In this document: positions 45,672 to 54,772 of the stretch, in pieces
Layout: each line of letters begins with the position of its first letter
Numbering within the stretch: the stretch's first letter is position 1
Assembly: GCF_005405305.1 (NCBI RefSeq)
Contig: NZ_BJDU01000005.1
Location: 124,001 to 188,000, forward strand
From: Companilactobacillus formosensis
GTDB lineage: Bacteria > Bacillota > Bacilli > Lactobacillales > Lactobacillaceae
Length of the DNA stretch: 64,000 bases
Reading direction: 5' to 3'
Notes under the pieces: generated by a model
What the model saw: only the letters and a program-made list of their open reading frames with translations
The model's database searches: none
Told to the model about the DNA's origin: nothing
Program-made: the position numbers and the translations under genes

Positions 45672-47995
45672 TTTTTATCCCCATTCGTTTTTTTCTTCTT
45701 CTTTGGCAAATTTAACTCAAATAACAATGGATTAGAATCTGGTGCAATCCTCATGCACAATTCTTCCTGTGCTCGAGTAACTCCAACATACAGCAACCGT
45801 CTTTCTTCTTCAATAAATTCTGAGTAGTTTTTAACTTCTTGATAAAAATTATGAAACATAGTTGTCTCTTTTTTCTTGTGTAGCGTCTCTTTTAAATTAA
45901 TTGGATTAAAAGCATTATTCTTCCAAAAATCTTGATAATCGGAAATTCTCGTAGCACCTAAAGCAGTACCCAAATATTCATAACTCTTGTTATAAATCAG
46001 ACTCCACTTTTTAGTAAATTGTTCAAAAGTCATATCTGGTGGGAACCATTCATTGATCGACAAACCTGGTTTTTCAACTTCTTTATTCGTTAAACCATAC
46101 AAATAAACGTACTTGAACTCTAATCCTTTGGCTTGATGCAAAGATAAGAATTGAATGTGATGCTCTTGTTTGTTTCGTTCCACTTGACTTGATAAAATCG
46201 ATTTTTTCTGTTCTTCATCGAAAAAGAAATCATCAATATTGTGATAAGTTTCCAATTCTTCTTCGAGATAATTTTTAATTTCATTCACTTCAGATTTAGC
46301 CATGAATTTCTTCTGAATCATATAATCAAAATACTTATCCGTTAACTTAATAGCTGCTTGTAATAAATCTTTGATCAGAGCTTTTGAAATTTTTTCTTGG
46401 CTTTCTTTGTTATCAGCTTGTTCCATCCGCTGTTTGAAACGCTTGATGCTATTGAAATAAATTTGAACTCGTTCATCCGTCCGTTTTAATGGCGTATTGA
46501 ATTCAGCATTGTAACTTTCTGCCGCTAACAAATACTTACTTAATTTACGAAATTTATCATCAGCTCGATTTTCGACTTTTTGCGTGTGATTTCTGTATTT
46601 ACTGAAACCAATTCGATTCGACTGTTCAGAAAAATACTTATACTCATCTTTCCACAGAGCCTTCATCAGTTCAGTAATAATTCTATAAATTAAATTATTC
46701 TGCAAAATGGCACTAGCATTGTTAATATCAGCATAAATTTCTTTGTTAGCCAACCAATCAGCCAACAGCATTCGTGAAGAATTATAGCGAACTAAAATGG
46801 CAATGTCGTCATTGTCAATATTAGGATCATTGATTTGTTTGACTAAATGTTTGAGCATTTTAGATTTACGACTAAAGCCAGACTTCTTACTACTGTAAAG
46901 CACAAAGTTACCAACACCAGCTCTTCCTGACAGTAAATCTTTGTCCAAACGAACATGATTTTCTTTAATCAAAGGAATAACTTTTTGAAGAATTTTTTCA
47001 CCTGTTCGATAATTGGTCGAAAGATTCTTCTTTTGGGCGTTAGGCAATAGTTTTTTATAATTCAAAATAAATTTCGGATTACTACCACGAAAGGCATAAA
47101 TGCTCTGATCATCATCCCCAATCACGATTAGATGTTGCATCGTTTCTGGACTGAGTAATTTAGAAATAATTTTCCACTGCAAGTTGTCGATATCCTGGAA
47201 CTCATCAATGACCGCAATCTTATAGCGAGACATGATTCGTTGATAAAACTGCAAATGATTGGGATCTTCCATACTTTTCAACAGCAGCATCTTCATATCA
47301 TTAAAATCAATATAGCCATTTTGTCGTTTCAATTCTTGATATTTTGTCATTACATCGACGTAATCATAGTAGAAATTGTCATCGTGAGTCTGACGGGAAA
47401 ATTGTGACATTTCCTTGATAGATTCTTCGACGGTCTTATTAGTTGGTAAAATCCCGTCAGTCGTTAAATCCTGATTGATCAAATATTCATTAAGATTAAA
47501 CATTTGTTCCAACATTTCCGATTTTGTGATCATTGTACTGGGATGTTTGATCGTATCAGATAATTCTCGAGTGAATAAACGATAGCTCGTTAAGACCCGT
47601 GCTTGTTGATACTCTTGATTTTGACGTAATAATTGATAAAACAAGGCGTGAAAAGTAGTGAAATTAGGACGACCATCTAATAGTTGTAATCCCGTTTCAC
47701 CCAATTCATTCACAAATTTATTGTATTTATCTCCCATATCAACCCGTGATTTATGAGAAAAAGTAATTCCTAAAATTTCATCTGGATCGGCATCACCTTT
47801 AGCAATAGCAATCAAAGCCATCAAAATAAAAATCGTCGTCTTACCAGCTCCCGCACAAGCATTAACTAGCAATGGATTAGTAAAATCATTTTCCAAAATA
47901 GCAATTTGTTCATCGGAGAACTTCATATTAAGACCTGATTCCATCAGATCGATTATTTGCTTCGTTGATAAATCTTGAATATTCTTATCCCCCAA
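45668..47995 (-). CDS. UvrD/REP-family ATP-dependent DNA helicase
   Basis: Superfamily 1 DNA helicase of 775 residues. Motif I ACAGAGKTT at about 45-53, motif II VIDEFQDID, motif III IVIGDDDQSIYAFRGSNP, motif V SLHQAKGLEFKYVYLYG and motif VI EERRLLYVGVTRAQEE are all present. It differs from PcrA in sequence between the motifs and would be a second helicase beside it. It overlaps the LysR gene by 11 bases, which is an odd partner. The C-terminal end is a poly-lysine tail (LPKKKKKTNGDKK). Confidence 0.9.
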   Translation of the reverse strand: MGDKNIQDLSTKQIIDLMESGLNMKFSDEQIAILENDFTNPLLVNACAGAGKTTIFILMALIAIAKGDADPDEILGITFSHKSRVDMGDKYNKFVNELGETGLQLLDGRPNFTTFHALFYQLLRQNQEYQQARVLTSYRLFTRELSDTIKHPSTMITKSEMLEQMFNLNEYLINQDLTTDGILPTNKTVEESIKEMSQFSRQTHDDNFYYDYVDVMTKYQELKRQNGYIDFNDMKMLLLKSMEDPNHLQFYQRIMSRYKIAVIDEFQDIDNLQWKIISKLLSPETMQHLIVIGDDDQSIYAFRGSNPKFILNYKKLLPNAQKKNLSTNYRTGEKILQKVIPLIKENHVRLDKDLLSGRAGVGNFVLYSSKKSGFSRKSKMLKHLVKQINDPNIDNDDIAILVRYNSSRMLLADWLANKEIYADINNASAILQNNLIYRIITELMKALWKDEYKYFSEQSNRIGFSKYRNHTQKVENRADDKFRKLSKYLLAAESYNAEFNTPLKRTDERVQIYFNSIKRFKQRMEQADNKESQEKISKALIKDLLQAAIKLTDKYFDYMIQKKFMAKSEVNEIKNYLEEELETYHNIDDFFFDEEQKKSILSSQVERNKQEHHIQFLSLHQAKGLEFKYVYLYGLTNKEVEKPGLSINEWFPPDMTFEQFTKKWSLIYNKSYEYLGTALGATRISDYQDFWKNNAFNPINLKETLHKKKETTMFHNFYQEVKNYSEFIEEERRLLYVGVTRAQEELCMRIAPDSNPLLFELNLPKKKKKTNGDKK

Positions 47996-48875
47996 TATCT
48001 TTCATATGCATTTTGACATATTTCCAAAACATATTATTAGCACTTGAATGTTGACCTTTAACTCTAACAAAACATAATTTATTGGCGATATTAGTCGTTA
48101 ACGGCACCATCTTAAAATCTTGGCTATCAAAATTCTGTGCAGTTTTTTTCATCATTAAAGAAACACCCATATTATTTTGAACCATCTGCATGATCAAATC
48201 AACACGTGTACCTTGATAACTAATATCTGGTTTGAATCCTGCCATCTGACACAATTTAATTACAGGTTCGTAAAGATTCGTTGACGGTCCCAGTATTAAG
48301 AAACGTTCTTTCTTTAGTTTTTTTAAATCTATCATCTCTTCATTAACGAAGGGATGATTCTTCGGCAAGACGGCCACGAAGTCATCATCTTCCATTTCAA
48401 TATATTCCAAATCAGAATCATCAAAATCAAACATCCGAGCAAAAATAATTTCACAGCGACCGGATTTTAAAGAAGTTACTAAGTTATAACTCTCTTCTTC
48501 TTTCAGCTGCATGTGAACTTCAGGATGTTGCTGCAAAAACTTCGTAATCAGATTAAAACTAACGTAACTAGGCATTGTCGGAATAGTATGCATTTCAATT
48601 GTTAAATTCTTAGCATCTTGAAAATCCGCTAATTTAATTGTCATTTCACCGTATTTGGCGAGGATTTCTTTGGCATAAGGCAGGACGATTTCGCCTTGTT
48701 GAGTTAATTCAATTTTACGATGAGCTCGTTTAAATAATGGCACATCTAACTCTTTTTCAAGTGCTAAAATCTGCTTAGAAATATTTCCTTGCGTAGTGAA
48801 CAAGTTGTTAGCCGTGTCAGTATAATTTAACGTTTTGGACAAATTTACAAAAATTTGTAACTTGTGCAAATCCAT
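47985..48875 (-). CDS. LysR-family transcriptional regulator
   Basis: Regulator of 296 residues with the N-terminal HTH LNYTDTANNLFTTQGNISKQILALE and a substrate-binding-like effector domain from about 90. MDLHKLQIF at 48875 was chosen since AGGAGG lies eight bases before it; the in-frame GTG three codons upstream overlaps that site. It overlaps the helicase start and is divergent from the DUF554 gene 114 bases away, which is a plausible target. Effector unknown. Confidence 0.9.
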   Translation of the reverse strand: MDLHKLQIFVNLSKTLNYTDTANNLFTTQGNISKQILALEKELDVPLFKRAHRKIELTQQGEIVLPYAKEILAKYGEMTIKLADFQDAKNLTIEMHTIPTMPSYVSFNLITKFLQQHPEVHMQLKEEESYNLVTSLKSGRCEIIFARMFDFDDSDLEYIEMEDDDFVAVLPKNHPFVNEEMIDLKKLKKERFLILGPSTNLYEPVIKLCQMAGFKPDISYQGTRVDLIMQMVQNNMGVSLMMKKTAQNFDSQDFKMVPLTTNIANKLCFVRVKGQHSSANNMFWKYVKMHMKDIGG

Positions 48876-48989
48876 TTCCGACACCTCCTATTCCATTTTA
48901 GAATACTATATCATAATTTTTGAATTGTTTATTCACCCTGCCAATTTTAAAGTTGAACATAGTTCTTATTTGAAAGGGGTATTACGAAT

Positions 48990-49718
48990 ATGCCAACTGG
49001 CGTTATTATTAATGCAGCTTCCGTTTTGTTCGGTGGACTGCTCGGTGGCTTTTTGGGTGATAAATTTAGTGAACAATTCAAAAAAGACATCACATTAATT
49101 TTTGGTGTTTGTTCCATGGGTATGGGAATTTATTCTATCGCACCGATGAAATATATGCCTGCCGTTATTTTTGCATTAGTTATCGGTACTGGTATCGGTC
49201 TTTGGATGCATTTGGGTAAATGGATCGACAAAGGTGCCATGGAAATGCAAAAACCGATTTCTAAATTTTTTCCAAATAACAATTCTGACATGTCACAAGA
49301 GGAATTTATCAACACCTTAGTAACAGTTATTGTGCTTTTCTGTGCTAGTGGTACTGGTATTTATGGAAGTTTGGACAACGGTATGACTGGCGATACAACT
49401 ATCTTAATTTCCAAATCAGTGCTTGATTTCTTTACCGCAGCAATCTTTGCTTGCAACTTAGGATACGTTGTTTCTATTATTGCTATACCACAATTTATTT
49501 TGTTCTATATTTTATTCTTGCTTGCCAGATTTATTTTCCCATTAACAACTCCTAATATGATTTTAGACTTTAAAGCTTGCGGTGGTTTCTTAATGCTGGC
49601 AACCGGCTTTAGAATGGTCAAATTAAAGATGTTCCCAATAGCTGACATGATTCCGGCAATGGTAATTATTATGCCATTAAGTTGGATCTGGGCTAACTGG
49701 TTCTTACCACTACTCTAG
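48990..49718 (+). CDS. DUF554 membrane protein
   Basis: Polytopic membrane protein of 242 residues and about seven segments, with the DUF554 opening GVIINAASVLFGGLLGGFLG and the block VSIIAIPQFILFY. Function of the family is not established; a transport role has been proposed for relatives. GAAAGGGG precedes the ATG. It may be regulated by the divergent LysR protein. Confidence 0.85.
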   Translation: MPTGVIINAASVLFGGLLGGFLGDKFSEQFKKDITLIFGVCSMGMGIYSIAPMKYMPAVIFALVIGTGIGLWMHLGKWIDKGAMEMQKPISKFFPNNNSDMSQEEFINTLVTVIVLFCASGTGIYGSLDNGMTGDTTILISKSVLDFFTAAIFACNLGYVVSIIAIPQFILFYILFLLARFIFPLTTPNMILDFKACGGFLMLATGFRMVKLKMFPIADMIPAMVIIMPLSWIWANWFLPLL

Positions 49719-49723
49719 TACTT

Positions 49724-49754
49724 ACAACCGATTACATAAGTCGGTTGTTTTTTT
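49724..49754 (+). terminator. Terminator after the DUF554 gene
   Basis: ACAACCGA/TCGGTTGT hairpin followed by a run of T. Confidence 0.85.
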
Positions 49755-49804
49755 GTTTTAGTCGTGTATCATTTTTACTGATGAAACAAATAGGAGGAAA
49801 TAAT

Positions 49805-50596
49805 TTGGCTGAAATAAAAATAGTTGCAACTGACATCGACGGAACTTTATTTGACGATGATAAAAATTATGATGTAAAGCGTTTAAATGATTATATCGAT
49901 AAACTTCATCAAAAAAATATTTTATTTACTGTAGCGAGTGGTAACAACTATGACCATTTGAGAAGAATTTTTGCAAAAACTCCTGATATTGATTTATTCA
50001 TTGCTGAAAACGGTGCTCAAATAGTTGAAGCAGGCAAAACTATCTTTGAACATCCCATGCCTAAAGCTCTAGTTCACGACATGATCAAGGCTCTAACTAG
50101 TGAATTAGATTTAAAATCGTTATCAATTTCTGGTAAAAATGCTACTTACGCTGAAAACAAGAAAGATCTGCCACTTTATCACATGAAGAATCTCAAAATT
50201 GTTCCTGACTTATTCAAAGTTGACGATACCTTCTTCAAATTCAACATTCAATTGCAACACAACGATTTAACTCAGGCTATCGAATTTTTAAATGAACATT
50301 ATGGAAACGATGTTTACGCAGCTGTCAGCGGTTTTGGCAGTATCGATATCATGCGTAGCAACATTGATAAAGGCATTGCTTTGAATCGTTTGAGTAGACT
50401 GAAGGGTATTCCATTAACCGAAATCATGGCATTTGGCGATAATCTTAACGATTTAGAAATGATTCGAGAAGTTGGCCTTGGCGTTGCTATGAAAAATGCT
50501 AAATCTGAGATATTAAAAGCATCTGACTTAGTCACCGAAACTGACAACAATCACGATGGTGTTCTCAATACTTTGCAAACTTATTTTAATTTATAA
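49805..50596 (+). CDS. Cof-type HAD-IIB phosphatase
   Basis: Cytoplasmic phosphatase of 263 residues. Motif I is ATDIDGTLFDDD at about 8-19; motif III/IV are in SNIDKGIALNRL and AFGDNLNDLEMI. The start is TTG at 49805, since AGGAGG lies seven bases before it and the upstream in-frame ATG at 49781 has no such site. Substrate unknown; sugar phosphates are typical. A terminator shared with the PspC genes follows. Confidence 0.88.
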   Translation: MAEIKIVATDIDGTLFDDDKNYDVKRLNDYIDKLHQKNILFTVASGNNYDHLRRIFAKTPDIDLFIAENGAQIVEAGKTIFEHPMPKALVHDMIKALTSELDLKSLSISGKNATYAENKKDLPLYHMKNLKIVPDLFKVDDTFFKFNIQLQHNDLTQAIEFLNEHYGNDVYAAVSGFGSIDIMRSNIDKGIALNRLSRLKGIPLTEIMAFGDNLNDLEMIREVGLGVAMKNAKSEILKASDLVTETDNNHDGVLNTLQTYFNL

Positions 50597-50598
50597 AA

Positions 50599-50634
50599 AA
50601 ACTCGTTAGACTTTTCATCTAACGAGCTTTTTTA
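50599..50634. terminator. Bidirectional terminator
   Basis: ACTCGTTAGA/TCTAACGAGC hairpin with A-run before and T-run after, between the HAD gene and the convergent PspC pair. Confidence 0.87.
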
Positions 50635-50820
50635 TTGTGGTTTTTCCATAATTAACAACAAAATTAAGTAAACGATGATACCTGGAAAAATCGATGTCAA
50701 TGACAAGGCCACATACAGTATCCGACCAACTGCTGGATTCCAATCGTACTTTTCACAGAAACCAGCAATGACACCACCTAATACTTGATTATCTTTAGAT
50801 CTTCTAACTGAAATATGCAT
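50632..50820 (-). CDS. PspC-domain membrane protein 2
   Basis: A 62-residue protein consisting of a PspC domain: basic N-terminus, VLGGVIAGFCEKYDWNPAVGR and a single membrane segment PGIIVYLILLLIM. The start MHISVRRS was aligned with its upstream paralog; GAGGTG lies eight bases before. PspC proteins act in envelope stress sensing. Tandem copy of the next gene. Confidence 0.85.
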   Translation of the reverse strand: MHISVRRSKDNQVLGGVIAGFCEKYDWNPAVGRILYVALSLTSIFPGIIVYLILLLIMEKPQ

Positions 50821-50838
50821 CATTTTCACCTCAACAGA

Positions 50839-51024
50839 TTAATCCGGATTTTCCATCAACATCCAGAGAATTAAATAAGCGATAATACCTGGGAATGGCG
50901 TTAAACTAACAATTACCCATAAAACTCTGGCAACCGCTGGATTCCATTGGAAGTGCTCTGATAATCCACCAATTACCCCTGCAAAAACTTTGTTACTGTA
51001 AGAACGTTTAATTGGAATATGCAT
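50839..51024 (-). CDS. PspC-domain membrane protein 1
   Basis: A 61-residue PspC protein (VFAGVIGGLSEHFQWNPAVARVLW, then PGIIAYLILWMLM) with AAAGGGGGAAG before the ATG. It is about 60 percent alike to the gene 18 bases downstream, so the pair arose by duplication and is co-transcribed. It could form a hetero-complex in the membrane. Confidence 0.87.
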   Translation of the reverse strand: MHIPIKRSYSNKVFAGVIGGLSEHFQWNPAVARVLWVIVSLTPFPGIIAYLILWMLMENPD

Positions 51025-51123
51025 GTTTGCTTCCCCCTTTATCTTTATTTAATATATTAATCTATTCCTCTAAATAATTACATTTATAATACTTACAATT
51101 GACTTACAAATTTGTCACATACT

Positions 51124-51942
51124 TTAGAAATCTTGAAAGATTTGTTCATTATACAATTCGCTAAATAAATCCTTCCGACGGTGAGCTTCAAGACGTTCAT
51201 CATCATCATGAGCTTCTTGAGCTAGTCGAGCCATCAAGAAATAGCAGTTGGCTAACATATAATGAGAATTGTGTTTGGCAATGAAGGTAATCCCATCTAC
51301 CAAATAAGCGGTTGAATTTTGATAATCGTTCAACTTGAAATAAATCAATGCGGCTAAATAATATAAAATATTTTGGTTTTCATCATAATTGTAATCATCC
51401 CAATTACGAAAAGCTAAATCGATATTATCCACGGCCGCTGTGCGTTTATTTTTCAATGAATAAATATAACCCATAGCTAAATAGGCCAAACGCGAAATCG
51501 TATCCAAGTGTAAATGATTAATTTCTGTCAATGACAACTTAAACGATCTCACTGCTTCATCAACGGCATTAGTCTGCAATTGAGCTACACCTAAGTAGTA
51601 ATAATAAACTTGCATTTGTTTAGCCGTTTGTAAATTATCCAATACTTCAGGTTTGTGTAGAAATCCAAGCAATTGTTGATACTGATGTTGGTTACAAAGC
51701 TCATCAATCATTTCATTAAAATCAGCTTTATCACTAATAGCAAAATTATTAGCTAAACTTATTTCTCCCAAATCGACTCCCAGACGATTAGCCAAATTAA
51801 TCAATAAATTTGCATTTGGTACGTAGACATCATTTTCAATTGCTGACAACATTGATTGTGCACAAATTCCATCAGCCAATTCTTTTTGGGTTAAGCCCTT
51901 TTCTTTTCGTAACTCTTTTAAGACACTCCCTAAATTTTTCAT
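51124..51942 (-). CDS. XRE-type regulator with TPR-like C-terminal domain (Rgg/PlcR-like)
   Basis: Regulator of 272 residues: N-terminal HTH at about 5-60 (KELRKEKGLTQKELADGICAQ read in part, then LSAIENDVYVP) and a helical repeat domain from about 80, as in peptide-sensing RNPP/Rgg-like proteins. The start MKNLGSVLKEL follows AGGGATAAA; longer in-frame starts look unsupported. No small peptide gene is visible beside it. Targets unknown. Confidence 0.8.
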   Translation of the reverse strand: MKNLGSVLKELRKEKGLTQKELADGICAQSMLSAIENDVYVPNANLLINLANRLGVDLGEISLANNFAISDKADFNEMIDELCNQHQYQQLLGFLHKPEVLDNLQTAKQMQVYYYYLGVAQLQTNAVDEAVRSFKLSLTEINHLHLDTISRLAYLAMGYIYSLKNKRTAAVDNIDLAFRNWDDYNYDENQNILYYLAALIYFKLNDYQNSTAYLVDGITFIAKHNSHYMLANCYFLMARLAQEAHDDDERLEAHRRKDLFSELYNEQIFQDF

Positions 51943-52007
51943 TTTATCCCTGATTTCTCTCTTGTATACTACCTTTATTCTAAAGGAAAATTGGAATAAA
52001 AACATAC

Positions 52008-52043
52008 AAAAAGGAACTGCTTTCAAAAACAGTTCCTTTTTAA
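52008..52043 (-). terminator. Terminator of the methionine uptake operon
   Basis: AAAAAGGAACTG/CAGTTCCTTTTT hairpin directly after the stop of metQ copy 1, with T-run on the minus strand. Confidence 0.85.
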
Positions 52044-52044
52044 G

Positions 52045-52872
52045 TTATTGTAAAATTTTATAAGTCCAAGCTGGACTTTCATAGCCATGGAATTGCTTTT
52101 TTATAACATCAGCAACTTCCTTAGTGTGGTAGGCCTTCACAATTTTTTTGAAGGTAGGATTGTTTTTATCCTTTGCATTAGTAGAAAGAATATTGACATA
52201 TGGCTTAGACTTAGCAGTTATTTTTTCTCGATAAACTGCATCTTTAGGGTTTAACTTAGCATCACTAGCAACACCGCTGTTGACACAAGCAGCTGTTACA
52301 TCATCAAGTGATTTAGCAGTTTGACCAGCATCAAGTGATGAGATTTTAATTCCAACTTTATTTTTAGTAATATCCTTTAAATTAGGAATCTTACTATTAT
52401 CCAATTCAATCAAGCCGGCACTTTCTAGTAACTGTAAAGCTCGCCCTTCATTCGTCACGTCATTTGGTATGGCAACTCGATCACCTTTTTTAAGCTGACT
52501 CAATTTAGTTATCTTCTTAGAAAAGAGTGACATTGGTGCAATGACGGTGGTTCCTAAAGTAACAATATTTGTCTTATGTTTCTTATTCCAATCGGATTGA
52601 AAAGTATAGGTCTGAAAATCGTTCATATCAATCTCACCATTAGCTAATGCGGTATTGGGTTGACTGTAATCAGAGAATTGCACGATTTTAATGTTAATTC
52701 CCTCTTTTTTGACAATTTCTTTGACTTTCTCAAGTGCTGGATCATTAGCACCTGTAATTCCAACCTTCACGGTTTTACTACTTGACTGATTGCCCCCACA
52801 ACCAGCTAAAATGAACAAACTAAGTGTGGTAATGAATATTAACAATATTCCCTTAATTCGGTTCTTTAGCAT
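52045..52872 (-). CDS. metQ: Methionine-binding lipoprotein MetQ, copy 1
   Basis: Substrate-binding lipoprotein of the NlpA/MetQ family, 275 residues. Signal peptide with lipobox LAGC, lipidated Cys25. The family blocks FSDYSQPNTALANGEIDMN, VAIPNDVTNEGRALQLLE and DVTAACVNSGVA are clear. It is the last of three paralogs in this locus and closest to copy 2 (Q-rich spacer SNQSSSK apart). It presumably delivers methionine or a related compound to MetNI. Confidence 0.92.
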   Translation of the reverse strand: MLKNRIKGILLIFITTLSLFILAGCGGNQSSSKTVKVGITGANDPALEKVKEIVKKEGINIKIVQFSDYSQPNTALANGEIDMNDFQTYTFQSDWNKKHKTNIVTLGTTVIAPMSLFSKKITKLSQLKKGDRVAIPNDVTNEGRALQLLESAGLIELDNSKIPNLKDITKNKVGIKISSLDAGQTAKSLDDVTAACVNSGVASDAKLNPKDAVYREKITAKSKPYVNILSTNAKDKNNPTFKKIVKAYHTKEVADVIKKQFHGYESPAWTYKILQ

Positions 52873-52956
52873 GATTTCCTCCTCAAATTTGAAAAGGCAT
52901 CCCCTTGCTTAATAGAAATGCCCTCTTATGGCAAAACAATTAAAGCAAAAACTATT

Positions 52957-53787
52957 CTATTGTAAAATCTTGTAATTCCAAGCTGGTAGTTCATAACCGT
53001 TATAGTCTTTTTTAATTTCTTTAGCAATATCTTCTGATTGATAAGCTTTAACAATCTTCTTATAAGTCTTGTTATTCTTGTCTTTTTTATTAGCAGAAAT
53101 AATATTGACGTAAGGTTTAGACTTAGAAGTTACCTTTTCTTGATAAATGGCTGTCTTACGATCCAACTTAGAATCGTTAGCAACACCACTATTAACAACA
53201 GAAGCTGTAACATCATCAAGTGATTTAGCAGTTTGAGCAGCATCAAGAGCTGAAATCTTCAAATCTAATTTATTTTCGGTGATATCTTTCAAATTAGGAA
53301 TCTTGCTGTTATCCAATTTAATCAAGCCGGCACTTTCTAGTAATTGTAAAGCACGACCTTCATTAGTGGCATCATTAGGAATGGCAATTTTAGATCCTTC
53401 TTTGATTTGATCAACACTTTTTACTTTTTTAGAAAAGAGTGACATTGGTGCAATAACTGTTGAACCGATTGAAACAATATTGCTGTGGTGTTTCTTATTC
53501 CAATCATTTTGGAAAGTCACTGTTTGAAAGGCGTTCAAATCAATTTCACCTTGTTGTAAGGCGGTATTTGGTTGATTGTAATCAGAAAACTCAACAATTT
53601 TAATGTTTATTCCTTCTTTTTTGACCTTTTTAGCTACGGCATCTAAAGTTCTGTGGTCGGAACCAGTGACACCGATTTTAACTGTTTTTTCTCCATTACC
53701 ACTAGCCTGTGAATTTCCACAAGCAGCTAATAGAAACAAACTAAATGTAGCAACAACTAACAAAAATAATCCCTTAAGTTTTTTCAT
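52957..53787 (-). CDS. metQ: Methionine-binding lipoprotein MetQ, copy 2
   Basis: NlpA/MetQ lipoprotein of 276 residues with lipobox LAAC and Cys23. The start MKKLKGLFLL follows GGAGAGAG; an in-frame start seven codons upstream lies on that site. It is the first gene after a second T-box leader, and copy 1 follows after 84 bases with a weak GGCAT/ATGCC hairpin between (52896-52922). Confidence 0.92.
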   Translation of the reverse strand: MKKLKGLFLLVVATFSLFLLAACGNSQASGNGEKTVKIGVTGSDHRTLDAVAKKVKKEGINIKIVEFSDYNQPNTALQQGEIDLNAFQTVTFQNDWNKKHHSNIVSIGSTVIAPMSLFSKKVKSVDQIKEGSKIAIPNDATNEGRALQLLESAGLIKLDNSKIPNLKDITENKLDLKISALDAAQTAKSLDDVTASVVNSGVANDSKLDRKTAIYQEKVTSKSKPYVNIISANKKDKNNKTYKKIVKAYQSEDIAKEIKKDYNGYELPAWNYKILQ

Positions 53788-53810
53788 AGATATCTCTCTC
53801 CTTCTCAACT

Positions 53811-54060
53811 AAAAAAGCGTTCCTATCAAAGGTCATCCCTTGGATAGAAACGCTATTTGGCGTGGTACCATTCTATTTCAAAAGTAAATTCACACTTACT
53901 TTTCTTATCAACATGCATTACACATGTCAGTATTTTAATGGGTACTAGCCATCATTCCTTGATTATTCGGGAATGCCAATCACGAGTCATTTTTCATCTA
54001 TTAATTTGATCTCTTCCCAGCTACCGAGATTTTCTGGACAAATTATGGTAAATAGACTAC
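53811..54060 (-). promoter_or_regulatory. T-box riboswitch leader of metQ copies 1 and 2
   Basis: On the minus strand the leader runs from about 54060 toward metQ copy 2. The T-box motif ATGGTACCACGCC covers 53859-53871. It is followed by a terminator hairpin (AGCGTT...AACGCT arms at 53816-53854) with a T-run. By context it senses tRNA-Met; an ATG in GAATGATGGCTAG is a candidate specifier but was not proven. I could not fix the promoter. Confidence 0.88.
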
Positions 54061-54079
54061 TTTTTCGTTCACTTTGTTA

Positions 54080-54769
54080 TTAATGTTCTAATTTACGTAC
54101 TGCGAAATCACCAATTCCTTGAATTACAAAAACAAGAACTAGGATGAATAACATAGATACGATGGTAACATCATTTTCGAATCGTTGATAACCAACGGAA
54201 ATAGCCATGTTACCTAGACCACCACCACCAACGGCACCGGCCATGGCAGTCAAACCAATCAAACTGATAATTGTTAAAGTACCAGAACGGATTAATTCTG
54301 GAAGTCCTTCACGTAAATAAACTCTAAAGATGATCTTCATTGGTGAAAGTCCGATTGCTTCAGCAGCTTCGATAACACCAGGGTCAACTTCAACTAAAGC
54401 TAATTGTACTTGTCTGGCAAAGAATGGTGCAGTACCTACAACTAACGGAACTAAGGCTCCAGTAGGTCCAATTGTTTGTCCGACAACTAGCTTAGTAAAT
54501 GGTCCAATAACAGCTAATAAGATAATGAAAGGAATTGATCTGAATAGGTTAACTAATTTGTCTAAGCAAGTATAGAAAGCTTTATGTGGTGTAATGCCAT
54601 CTTCTGCTGTGACAACTAGTAAAATTCCTAAGATAATTCCGATGATTCCGGCAAATAAGGCACTGACAAAAGTCATATATAATGTTTGCCAAATTGCGAC
54701 TACGAAACCATTGTCACCTTCCCAATTGGCGACGACGTTTGGTAAAAATTTATTAACTAAATCTGCCAT
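54080..54769 (-). CDS. metI: Methionine ABC transporter permease MetI
   Basis: Membrane subunit of 229 residues with about five segments. The coupling-helix block AAEAIGLSPMKIIFRVYLREGLPELI (read in parts) and AGAVGGGGLGNMAISVGYQRF are typical of MetI. It follows metN by three bases. The second T-box leader starts right behind it. Confidence 0.95.
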   Translation of the reverse strand: MADLVNKFLPNVVANWEGDNGFVVAIWQTLYMTFVSALFAGIIGIILGILLVVTAEDGITPHKAFYTCLDKLVNLFRSIPFIILLAVIGPFTKLVVGQTIGPTGALVPLVVGTAPFFARQVQLALVEVDPGVIEAAEAIGLSPMKIIFRVYLREGLPELIRSGTLTIISLIGLTAMAGAVGGGGLGNMAISVGYQRFENDVTIVSMLFILVLVFVIQGIGDFAVRKLEH

Positions 54770-54772
54770 AAA

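Noticed and set aside
52896-52922. Terminator between metQ copies 2 and 1
   Set aside because: Only a five-base GGCAT/ATGCC stem with a long loop and four T; too weak to call alone.
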